A stretch of 49,982 nucleotides of DNA from Nostoc sp. LEGE 12450 (GTDB lineage: Bacteria; Cyanobacteriota; Cyanobacteriia; Cyanobacteriales; Nostocaceae), in assembly GCF_015206895.1 (NCBI RefSeq), contig NZ_JADEXU010000046.1, positions 1-49,982 on the forward strand, in the 5' to 3' direction. The stretch's first letter is position 1. The number at the start of each line of letters is the position of its first letter. A program made the translations under genes and the position numbers. Below the pieces are notes generated by a model. It was not told where the DNA came from. It saw only the letters and a list, made by a program, of their open reading frames with translations, and made no database searches. Positions 43,501-49,982 of this stretch are shown here, in pieces.

Positions 43501-45292
43501 GATACTCAACTTTTGCCAGAAACTCCTGCGGCTGTTCTAGTTTTTCGAGTGCTAATTCTAGTAATCGCCGATTGTTACCACTGACAAATCTTTCTGGAAT
43601 TTGCCATAACTGACAAAAACGCTGATTGTAAGATACAACTCGATTATTTTCATCAACGACTAAGATTCCATCAATTGAAGCTTCTTGTTGGGCTTTGAGT
43701 ATGGCATTACTGCGGTGTAAATCTGCCTCTACTTGCTTGCGATCGTTGATGTCAGCAACCACGGCTTCTAGACAATTATCTTCCACATTTAAGCGTAAGG
43801 AAAATAAGCCCCAGTGAGCCTTACCGTTGCATTGGTAAAATTGTAGCTCAAAGTTGTTGAGTGAACCTTTTTGACGCAGTTCATTTATTAGACGCTGGCG
43901 ATCGCTTGGGTTTGCATAAAAATCTGTGGTAAATTTTGTGCCACCAATTAAGTCTGCTACAGAACTGTAGCCTAATAGCTCGGCAAGGCGTTGATTGGCA
44001 TCTAAAATCAGTCCATCATCAATTCGGCTGCGAAGGATGCCAAATTGAGAGTTCTCGAACAGGTTGCGAAACTTTTGCTCACTCTTGAGCAAAGCTTGTT
44101 CAGCCTGCTTCCGCTCTGTAATCACACGCGCAACGCTGATCAGTACCAAGTTACCATCGATATCATCAGTTGTAGCTAAGTTTGTGGCTTGCCATTGCCA
44201 ACTACCATCCTTGAGTCTAGCTCTATACTCAACTTCCACCCTCTCCCCTGTTGTTACTACCCTGTTGACTGCATCTAAACAACTTGGTAAGTCATCAGAA
44301 TGAAGAAAATCTGTAAATGCTATACCTTCTAACTCAGTGGTATCATAGCCTGTAAGCTTGGCTAAATTGGGCGAAATATAGGAGATTCGTCCTTCTAAGT
44401 CAATCAGAGAAATAATATCATTAGAATTTTCCACAATGCGCCGGAACTTAATCTCGCTTTCGCTCAAGGCTTTCTCTACTTGCTGACGTGCAGTAATATC
44501 CCGAAAGCTCCAAACACGTCCAATAATTTTATCGTCCTGCCATTGAGGTTGAGAATAACGCTCAAAAACACGTCCATCTTTCATCTCTACCAAATCAAAA
44601 GCTTCCTGTTCTGGGAATTTATAAAACAGTTCCTTGACTCTGGCAGTAAAAGCTTCAGGATCTCGCGTTTGTTCAGACATAAACTTGAATCGTTCATTGC
44701 TTTGAGCAGGTAGCAACAACGATTCTGGAATTGACCACATCTGGATAAACTTTTGATTAAAGACTGCTACATTAAACTCCTGATTTACAACTATAATTCC
44801 ATCAGCTGTAGATTCAAGTGTCGCTTGCAAAAGAGATAGAGTTTCTGCTTGTTTTTGTTGTGCTAAGTAGCCTTCCGTTTCCCAATGTTTTGCTTGAGTG
44901 ACATCTCGAATTACTAGTATAGATGACCTGTCGCCTCCTGCAAGTTCGACGCAGTTGCCTGATATTTCTAATATTAAGGAGCGATGTTTTCCGTCACGAC
45001 ATTCATATTCTTCTGTGATTTCATACTCTCCCCTTAACACCCTCATATTTGGATAGGATTCTGGTGCAACTGCTTCACCAGCTAGGTTTAAAAATAACAA
45101 GTCACTCAGCTTGGCATTAAGAACGAGAATATGTGATCGGTTAACCAGTTTATCAAAAGCAGTATTGCACCATTGTATTTTGCCATCACTACCAGTCCAG
45201 ACAATAGCATCAGCGATCGCCCCCAGCGCCACCTCCATCTTGCCCAAAATTGCCCGTAATTGGTTGACTAAACTAGTCAAATGTATGCTCAT
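40580..45292 (-). CDS. Multi-PAS hybrid sensor histidine kinase
   Basis: 1570 residues, no membrane helix. About seven PAS/PAC units in series (1-900), a GAF domain at about 915-1075, HisKA with H in MSHELRTPLNA (about 1098), HATPase (about 1195-1345) with N-box LLGNAIKFT, G1 DTGLGI and G2 GTGLGL, then a receiver domain with Asp in FMDMRMPVMDG (about 1412). The last 80 residues are helical. All catalytic residues are present, so it is an active cytosolic hybrid kinase whose signal is unknown. A low-complexity stretch of about 30 residues, rich in Pro, Leu and Ser, is inserted in the ATPase domain between N-box and G1. A GGAAGGGAG ribosome site precedes the ATG. Confidence 0.93.
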   Translation of the reverse strand: MSIHLTSLVNQLRAILGKMEVALGAIADAIVWTGSDGKIQWCNTAFDKLVNRSHILVLNAKLSDLLFLNLAGEAVAPESYPNMRVLRGEYEITEEYECRDGKHRSLILEISGNCVELAGGDRSSILVIRDVTQAKHWETEGYLAQQKQAETLSLLQATLESTADGIIVVNQEFNVAVFNQKFIQMWSIPESLLLPAQSNERFKFMSEQTRDPEAFTARVKELFYKFPEQEAFDLVEMKDGRVFERYSQPQWQDDKIIGRVWSFRDITARQQVEKALSESEIKFRRIVENSNDIISLIDLEGRISYISPNLAKLTGYDTTELEGIAFTDFLHSDDLPSCLDAVNRVVTTGERVEVEYRARLKDGSWQWQATNLATTDDIDGNLVLISVARVITERKQAEQALLKSEQKFRNLFENSQFGILRSRIDDGLILDANQRLAELLGYSSVADLIGGTKFTTDFYANPSDRQRLINELRQKGSLNNFELQFYQCNGKAHWGLFSLRLNVEDNCLEAVVADINDRKQVEADLHRSNAILKAQQEASIDGILVVDENNRVVSYNQRFCQLWQIPERFVSGNNRRLLELALEKLEQPQEFLAKVEYLYAHPDQISRDEIRLKDGRTLDRYSASVRSPTEDYYGRIWYFRDITARKQSEEALRRSEQKYRNIFENFQVGIARIRLEDGLFLEANQRQAEILGYSCATDLIGKQFTTEFYANPNDRQLLLAEMAQQGEVRNFELQLCRRDKSLGWGLISLRRNAEDGCIDAVITDISDRKLVEESLRQSEARFRALYESTSIAVMLQENGIPLDCNRAAEELFGYSRQEFLQKHPSEFSPPFQPNGQTSASLAREQIAIAYEQGRHRFEWVHRRADGTDFPAEVWLTVFKLGERKLIQGLVQDLTERKQVEATLWHRAQVDRLLNSISREFIDQDADTAINFTLQAIAEFMGAECSCIFEYDEPQQQFNIAHEWYNPSSILLNNTTSSEPLPWFYNQILNGNPIQGLQASRIANISPANAETELTYRELIKSVVAVPMIYAGKVVGLLELDTVNKSKTWSQEEINLLQLVSELIAIGRSRHKAEEALRIAKETAETANRSKSAFLANMSHELRTPLNAILGFAQLMERDTTLSKRQRDSLATINRSGEHLLNLINDVLEMSKIEAGRIVLNLTSFDLHRLLQEMQQMFQVRAKDKKLSLSFELAPNLHQYIFTDESKLRQVLINLLGNAIKFTNTGGVTLRVSLGSRGEVAVSLSPLPLCPSAPLPLVPNPQSLITFEIEDTGLGIPTEELDNLFQPFVQTASARQVREGTGLGLTISRQFVQLMGGDIRVHSVVGSGSTFYFDIKIELADSLDIAPPTLKRRVIALTPGQPVYRILIVDDREDNCDLLTQLFNSIGFETQAAANGQEAIALWQTWEPHLIFMDMRMPVMDGYEATKQIRATLKGQATVIIALTASAFDEERFVVLSAGCNDFVRKPFREEVILNIISKYLGVRYEYEQEPLQKDQFADNSNLKVLSLEEILAQMPTEWVIQLHQAALCTDEKLIFSLLEQIPEESALLANTLSDWVNNFRIDKVIDLTQP
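41528..41559. repeat. Octamer microsatellite inside the kinase gene
   Basis: Four copies of the 8-bp unit GGGCAGAG (first copy with one mismatch) lie in the coding region of the ATPase domain. Because 8 is not a multiple of three, gain or loss of one copy would shift the frame. Similar GGGGCAG runs are normally intergenic in this genome, as at the right end of the window. Confidence 0.85.
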
Positions 45293-45446
45293 CGGCAGAC
45301 TCCCTTCCGGGGAATTAAAAATGAAAAATTAAGAATTAAAAATTGTAACTATTGGGTACAAGTACCCAAAATTAATTAATATTTACTATTTTTGATGAAA
45401 AAAGGTCAATTTGTGATTTTTTTGGCAATCTATCTTCTCATTTATT

Positions 45447-45809
45447 TTAAAGAGGACGCAAAATGGCCATAAATACCCATTCTCCCTGATGTTTCTCTGC
45501 CATAATCAAATGCTCGGCTTGAATTTCTAGACCATCTTTGGTGATACCAACTAGATGCAGTGGGTGATTGAGAATAGTAGAATTTTCTGTTGAAAGAAAG
45601 CGGGAAAAACCAAGATGGTGCGGGGCATGAAAACCTTCTGGAATAACTACTGTAATAATTTGACCATTAATTTCAGCCATGCTCCAGCCAAAAACAGAGG
45701 TAAAGCGATCGTTTACATAAGTGACAAACCCTTGTTCATCTGTAATGACAATTGGCACGTCTGTTTCTTGCTTCATGTCACTGAGGGTTTTCATCGCTGC
45801 TTTAGTCAT
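45447..45809 (-). CDS. Single PAS-domain protein
   Basis: 120 residues consisting of one PAS domain (about 15-118): VPIVITDEQGFVTYVNDRFTSVFGWSMAEINGQ, then FHAPHHLGFSRFL and a C-terminal strand EWVFMAILRP. No output domain or membrane helix. It may act as a stand-alone sensor for the hybrid kinase downstream on the same strand, 154 bp away. A possible start at residue 6 (MKTLSDMKQ) would be equally good. Confidence 0.8.
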   Translation of the reverse strand: MTKAAMKTLSDMKQETDVPIVITDEQGFVTYVNDRFTSVFGWSMAEINGQIITVVIPEGFHAPHHLGFSRFLSTENSTILNHPLHLVGITKDGLEIQAEHLIMAEKHQGEWVFMAILRPL

Positions 45810-45818
45810 AAAGTTTTG

Positions 45819-46031
45819 CTATAGTTGTGCAGTTTCTAGAGCAGTATAATCTCCTCCAATAATAGCAACATGCTTGGGTAATATTCTCATCTGAAAGAGT
45901 TCTTTTAGAGTAATAGTATCTTCTTTACCAAGTATATTTGGCTTGGAAGATTGTGCGTCTAACACAATCAAAATTTTATCTGCTGTTATTTGCCTTCCGT
46001 CAACTTTATAGAACCCATTTGGGATCTTCAC
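45819..46031 (-). pseudogene. Fragment of an FAD-dependent disulfide oxidoreductase
   Basis: 70 residues reading ITADKILIVLDAQSSKPNIL and ILPKHVAIIGGDYTALETAQ. These match the end of the FAD domain and the start of the NAD-binding GxGxxG motif in glutathione/mercuric-reductase-type enzymes; the third glycine position reads D, and the frame ends there. The N-terminal FAD motif, the redox-active cysteines and the C-terminal half are missing. An IS5-type remnant begins 24 bp upstream and probably caused the truncation. Confidence 0.7.
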
Positions 46032-46054
46032 AGAGAGGGTAAGATGAGAAATAA

Positions 46055-46210
46055 ATGCCGTACTCCAGCAGCTTAAGCGATAAAGAGTGAGAAATCATTG
46101 AACCACTGTTGCCCCAGAAGAAGCAAACCAGACCCCCAAAGTGGACAAAGCGACAAATCTTAGATGGCATTTTTTATCAGCTCAAGAATGGGTGTAACTG
46201 GTGCAGCAAT
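46055..46210 (+). pseudogene. IS5-family transposase remnant
   Basis: From ATG 46055 the frame reads MPYSSSLSDKE, then a TGA where family members have Trp (TGG), then EIIEPLLPQKKQTRPPKWTK and LDGIFYQLKNGCNWC, the N-terminus of IS5/IS1031-type transposases. After 46200 the frame is lost and no catalytic domain is found. It is a dead IS fragment of about 50 codons. No terminal inverted repeats were recognised. Confidence 0.8.
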
Positions 46211-46418
46211 CCCAAAACAAACCCTCAGCTACCAACCTTGTAAAATTTTTGATGCTCAGATCGCCGTCATCCTCTTCACTTTCTCCCAAGAGGGGTTAAA
46301 TTTTTTCAAATGCGATCGCTGATGCACGGATGTGCTATGAACTGAAGCGCTTTTATTGGGGGTCTATGTTAAAACTGCTGTAATTCATGTGCAACAAGCA
46401 TTTCGGCAGGTATTGAGT

Positions 46419-48638
46419 TCAAGTTAGAGATTTTGTGAGAAGCTGACCATCCAAAACCAGGCTAAGTTGCCCATTGGCAAGAATGCTAGTTCCTTGGATA
46501 TAAGCAGCAACTGGGATGGCTTCCCCCAGAGGATGGATCGCAGCGGATTGTTTGCCGATAATGCTATCTACTTCTAAAGCACATCGTTTGTCTAAGTAAC
46601 GAAATATTAATAAAGGCTTATCCAGCTTGAAAGCATTTAGTGTGTCTGTGCTGTAAGTAGTAATTGAGGTGGGAAGGTGGTTAGGACAAGTCAGCACATC
46701 AGTCAATAAGTGGATAGGGACGAGTATTTCTGTTGTTAGATCCTCATCAGCACAACCAAGAAATCCACTGGATCTGCCAGAAGACTGCAATAATAACATG
46801 CGTCCCGCTTGAGTTTGGATAATTTGTTCGGACTGCGATAGAAAAATCTGCTCTACAGAATCGGCAATAAATGCATAGACTCTGGAGTTAGCTTGACAGA
46901 CGATAAGTTGAGCAATTTTTTGATCGAGGGGAATTTGGAGCGAGAAGGCTTTACCATGTCCAGCTTTAGACTTCAATACTATTCTTCCTTGAATAGCTGT
47001 TAATTGCTTGCAAACTTCAGTTAATTCTACTCCTAACTCTAAGGCAGCACGATCGCATAAAACAGATGAAACCTCTGGTTCAATTACCAGTTCTTGTAAG
47101 ATATCCCCTGGTTTTGTCAGGGCGAGTCCTTGGGCTAAAGCTTGTTGATATATTTGAGATAAGTTAAGTCCTGCACCATCATCACAGCCATCAATAATCA
47201 GTTGATTTCCCTGCTGGTAAACTTGAATTTCAATAATACCGTTGCTATTTTTACCAAGGTGTTGGCGTGTTTGGGAAGACTCAATACTTTGCTCTAGTAA
47301 ATAGCAACTTATATGCAACAGGAGAGCATGGAGGCGATCGCTAAATGCCCGCTCAACTTGGATATCGCTAATTTGTAAATGTAGTCTAGCAGACTTATCT
47401 TGTAGAGCTTGTAACTGAGACCAAAGCCGATGCAACGGTTCTAACGCTGCTTTTAAAGGAATAGTTGTAACTTTTTTGACTAAATTGGAAGACTGATTAA
47501 GCAACTTTTCCTGCTGTATCAGTTCTTGTTTGAGTTGATGATGATTGTTATTCAGCGAATCAACAGTTGATGCTACCTGAGACGCTTCAGCTAAAACAGA
47601 TTGCAGAGTACTGTATAATTGCTGAGAGCGAGAAGCAGCTAGAGGAGAAAGGGTATCTGAAATTGCTGCTAAACGTCCTGACCATTCCTGTAGATTATCC
47701 AGCAGGTGTTGTAATCGTTTAACTTGTCGGAGCAACCGCCCGATCGTATGTTGCTGTTGTTCTTCCTGACAAGCTTGCTGATTATAGTTAATTAATAATG
47801 TTGCAATTAGCGCGTTTAGTTGTTCGAGATGCTTAATATTGATGGGTGTAGCGGCTGGAATACTTGTTGCAAGAATGGTAGAAATGGATTCTTGCAAAGA
47901 GAGTGGATGGCGATCGCGAACAGATTTAACTAGGGATGCAACAGAAGTATCAGTAGGCAGGGAAAAATCCCCCAACCAAGCATGAAAATCTTCTTCCCCA
48001 TACTCCTCCGGGTTTGCTAGTTCCCCTACTTTGATGGGAAACTGCCCGGTATCTACGTGAACAAGGCTGCCAGACTGGCGGCTAGTTTCTTCATCTATTA
48101 GTAGACTATCGTTGTCTTTAACGATAACTTGCTCCGCAGAAGATTCTACCTCAGCCAAGCGATCGCCAAACTGAATAACTGGTTGATGTTGCTGCGGTTG
48201 CTCTATCGATATCTCAAAGTTTGTTTTCTGGGAATCGCCAAACTCTGCTTGTAGACGAGCAACAATGGCAGACATCCGCTCCAGAATTTCTACTTCGTCA
48301 ATTTGCGAGGCTGTTAAAAATGCCATCAATAGCATCTGTAGGCAATCTAATCCTTCCGACAACAGCGAGGCGATTGGGGCGTTGACAGTTGCCCGATACT
48401 GATGCAGCAGCTGAAAAATCTCTTCTAGTGCAGCCGCAACTATGGCAATGGCATCTAGCTCGGCTGCTATGGCAATCGAATGCAGAGAGCGAGCAGCTTC
48501 CATGAGAGCCAAAGCTGTACCAGGGTTACTGTCTTTTGTATAGTTAGGCAACTCCTGCTCCAAGAACAGCAACAGATAGATCGCTTCTTCTAGAAAGCGA
48601 TCGTCGTTCTGCGGTTGGGGGACAAAATCGGTACTCAT
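46419..48638 (-). CDS. CheA-like protein with degraded kinase motifs
   Basis: 739 residues with CheA layout: Hpt-like bundle (about 10-130), linker, helical dimerisation part (about 250-440), HATPase-like domain (about 440-590) and a CheW-like domain (about 590-735: AQLIVCQANSRVYAFIADSVEQI). Key residues are changed: the phosphoryl-accepting His of AAHSLKG is Arg (AARSLHS), the N-box Asn is lost (CYLLEQSIES where LRNAxDHGIE is usual), and the G2 glycine box GRGVG reads DRAAL. Only the CDDGAG G1 motif looks near normal. It is therefore probably a non-catalytic scaffold. It follows the GAF/MCP-like gene by 37 bp in one operon. Confidence 0.82.
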   Translation of the reverse strand: MSTDFVPQPQNDDRFLEEAIYLLLFLEQELPNYTKDSNPGTALALMEAARSLHSIAIAAELDAIAIVAAALEEIFQLLHQYRATVNAPIASLLSEGLDCLQMLLMAFLTASQIDEVEILERMSAIVARLQAEFGDSQKTNFEISIEQPQQHQPVIQFGDRLAEVESSAEQVIVKDNDSLLIDEETSRQSGSLVHVDTGQFPIKVGELANPEEYGEEDFHAWLGDFSLPTDTSVASLVKSVRDRHPLSLQESISTILATSIPAATPINIKHLEQLNALIATLLINYNQQACQEEQQQHTIGRLLRQVKRLQHLLDNLQEWSGRLAAISDTLSPLAASRSQQLYSTLQSVLAEASQVASTVDSLNNNHHQLKQELIQQEKLLNQSSNLVKKVTTIPLKAALEPLHRLWSQLQALQDKSARLHLQISDIQVERAFSDRLHALLLHISCYLLEQSIESSQTRQHLGKNSNGIIEIQVYQQGNQLIIDGCDDGAGLNLSQIYQQALAQGLALTKPGDILQELVIEPEVSSVLCDRAALELGVELTEVCKQLTAIQGRIVLKSKAGHGKAFSLQIPLDQKIAQLIVCQANSRVYAFIADSVEQIFLSQSEQIIQTQAGRMLLLQSSGRSSGFLGCADEDLTTEILVPIHLLTDVLTCPNHLPTSITTYSTDTLNAFKLDKPLLIFRYLDKRCALEVDSIIGKQSAAIHPLGEAIPVAAYIQGTSILANGQLSLVLDGQLLTKSLT

Positions 48639-48675
48639 GAAAACAACTCTCAGTTTCTATGGGTTTGTGACAATT

Positions 48676-49923
48676 CTATGGCTTCGACATTGATTTGAGG
48701 GTACAAGCAGCGATGTCGGCGATCGCTCTGAATTGCTCCTGGATTTGCGCGATTGACTCCAGCCCAGCACTGATTTGTCGATCGCACGGTTCGATAGCAG
48801 AAGTAACGTCTGCTGCTGCCACCTGGAGTTCCTGAAACCATTCCTCTATATTTAAAGTGCTGTCGCGGGCTTGACGGGCGAGTATTTCCACCTGTTCGGC
48901 AGCAGCTAACAAACCTTGTTCCTGGTCGTTAGCTTTTGTTGCTTCGATGGCTGTATTCAAAGACAAAATCTGAATTTTGCTACTCAAGCCTTCCACAAGG
49001 CGAACAAAGCCAGAAGCTTGCTGACAAAATTCACCAAGGTATTGCAGCTGTTTATTAGTAATAGCAACAGTATCTTGAATAGACATTAAATGCTCGTTGG
49101 CAAGCTCGGCGATTCTGGCTCCTTCTTGTACAATCTGGCTCACCTGCTGCAATGGCACTAGTAACTGTGAGCGATCGCAGGATTCAAGCTGTTGAGCAGG
49201 TGGAGCTACTATTTCAGCCCAGCGCAAGTTAATTGTCAACATCATTCCTACTTGTTGTAGCAAACTGCGCTCTGCTTCCTGCCATTGTCGGGGTTGAAGG
49301 CAATGATGAATAACTAAAAAACCCCAAGGCTGTTGTTTGACAATCAAGGGCAAGCAGAGGCTAGCTTGCACCTGAAAGCGTTGCCAAAATTGCTGTTGGC
49401 GGGGAGTTAATTCCAATACTTCACTTAGGTTGCCCTGCGAGTTTTGTCCGTCGCCAACACCGGTAGTAACAAACAAATTTATCGGTAGGGATTGGTTGAG
49501 CAAGGATGTCCAACCCGCTTGTATAGCTTCAGCGATCGCTCGACTGCGATTATCTTCTTCAAAACGATAAATCAAAACGCGATCGGCGTTGAGAACATCT
49601 CGCAGGGCGGTGACTGTAACCTCCAAAAGTGGAGTTTGACCTTTTGCCTGCTGCATTTGCCGATCGATGGCCGCAAGTTGTTCTCGCTGGAGTTGAAAAG
49701 CCCCTCGAACATTTTCATCATTGTCACTGGGCGAATCTTTAGCCAAAGCTTGGATAAAAGCTTCGATTTGACTTACCTTCTGCTGCAATTGAGCGACCTT
49801 TGGCCCCTTAGCAGATTGAAAGACTGCTTTGATTAGAGCCACATTAGCCAAAATTTCTTCTATCTGGATTTCATTTTCAACAGGCTGGGTTTCAGAATTA
49901 GGGTCTAAAGTTGCGATCGTCAC
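48676..49923 (-). CDS. GAF-domain MCP-like chemoreceptor
   Basis: 415 residues, no membrane segment. A helical head (about 20-95), a GAF domain at about 98-245 (DRVLIYRFEEDNRSRAIAEA, WGFLVIHHC, PRQWQEAE) and a short MCP-type signalling coiled coil at about 265-410 (ILSLNTAIEATKA, AAAEQVEILARQA). The GAF has phytochrome/CBCR-like sequence but no chromophore Cys-His motif. The hairpin tip is EATKAN-DQEQGLLAAAEQV, a loose form of the consensus, so coupling to a kinase may be altered. First gene of the pair with the CheA-like gene; no CheW or CheY is in the window. Confidence 0.85.
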   Translation of the reverse strand: MTIATLDPNSETQPVENEIQIEEILANVALIKAVFQSAKGPKVAQLQQKVSQIEAFIQALAKDSPSDNDENVRGAFQLQREQLAAIDRQMQQAKGQTPLLEVTVTALRDVLNADRVLIYRFEEDNRSRAIAEAIQAGWTSLLNQSLPINLFVTTGVGDGQNSQGNLSEVLELTPRQQQFWQRFQVQASLCLPLIVKQQPWGFLVIHHCLQPRQWQEAERSLLQQVGMMLTINLRWAEIVAPPAQQLESCDRSQLLVPLQQVSQIVQEGARIAELANEHLMSIQDTVAITNKQLQYLGEFCQQASGFVRLVEGLSSKIQILSLNTAIEATKANDQEQGLLAAAEQVEILARQARDSTLNIEEWFQELQVAAADVTSAIEPCDRQISAGLESIAQIQEQFRAIADIAACTLKSMSKP

Positions 49924-49959
49924 AGAAAACTCCTTGGCAGCATCAAGTCAAATAAAAAA

Positions 49960-49982
49960 GCAGGGGAGCAGGGGAGCAGGGG
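49960..49982. repeat. GCAGGGGA octamer run at the window edge
   Basis: GCAGGGGAGCAGGGGAGCAG and onward: almost three copies of an 8-bp unit, running off the window end, upstream of the GAF/MCP gene. A short tandem repeat of the usual Nostoc type. Confidence 0.85.

Noticed and set aside
46419..48638. Calling the CheA-like protein an active histidine kinase
   Set aside because: The phospho-accepting His, the N-box Asn and the G2 glycines are all replaced.
48676..49923. GAF domain of the MCP-like protein as a bilin-binding cyanobacteriochrome
   Set aside because: Overall GAF similarity is good, but the chromophore-attaching Cys-His motif is absent.
1..49982. tRNA, rRNA or riboswitch genes
   Set aside because: No T-loop/acceptor combination, rRNA-like stretch or known riboswitch core was recognised by eye; a covariance-model search would be decisive.

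Overview
The window comes from a cyanobacterium, most likely a filamentous Nostoc-like member of the Nostocales. The direct signs are a psbB-psbT photosystem II pair (14.6-16.3 kb), many copies of the HIP1 octamer GCGATCGC, a PEP-CTERM surface protein, a GUN4-domain protein, vMAP-type HTH/ATPase genes, a Uma2 remnant, and the short tandem and REP-like hairpin repeats typical of Nostoc intergenic DNA. No rRNA, tRNA or CRISPR array was seen.

Layout. 0-3 kb: an RND/HlyD-type efflux adaptor (minus) and an HD-domain phosphohydrolase (plus). 3-12.4 kb: a dipeptide-type ABC importer in two pieces, a DppC-like permease at 3.0 kb (plus) and DppB-like permease plus binding lipoprotein at 9.6-12.4 kb (minus). 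Between them lie a 14-copy 21-bp tandem array, a two-gene NTPase module (4.5-8.3 kb), a divergent exported protein and a PD-(D/E)XK-like protein. 12.6-13.5 kb: an orphan Dam-type DNA adenine methylase in AT-rich DNA. 13.8-18.7 kb: housekeeping genes (small conserved protein, psbB, psbT, rps1, HAD-like protein). 18.9-23.5 kb: a decayed region with a frameshifted Uma2 gene, an unknown protein, a coiled-coil/GUN4 protein, and fragments of an SbmA-like transporter, a NifV/LeuA-like synthase and a transposase.

23.6-30.2 kb: a type I secretion locus reading one way: a leaderless PPC-repeat calcium-binding-type cargo, a PpiC-type isomerase, an ABC transporter with cNMP-like and degenerate C39 domains, a second 21-bp array and a HlyD adaptor. 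30.3-31.5 kb: a GH29 alpha-L-fucosidase. 31.9-35.0 kb: a second two-gene NTPase module. Then come a LysR regulator, a leaderless beta-helix protein with three 384-bp repeats, and a PEP-CTERM protein. 39.6-49.9 kb (all minus): signalling genes, namely a REC-PAS protein, a 1570-residue hybrid histidine kinase, a single-PAS protein, oxidoreductase and IS5-type remnants, a CheA-like protein with degraded catalytic motifs, and a GAF/MCP-like protein.

The strongest candidate for an undescribed system is the recurrence, at two unlinked places, of the same architecture: a cytosolic vMAP-HTH NTPase tightly coupled to a membrane-anchored NTPase. The secretion locus with an inactive C39 domain and a regulatory cNMP-like domain, and the degenerate CheA/MCP pair, are the next most interesting. 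All functions are inferred from reading the sequence; no database search was run.
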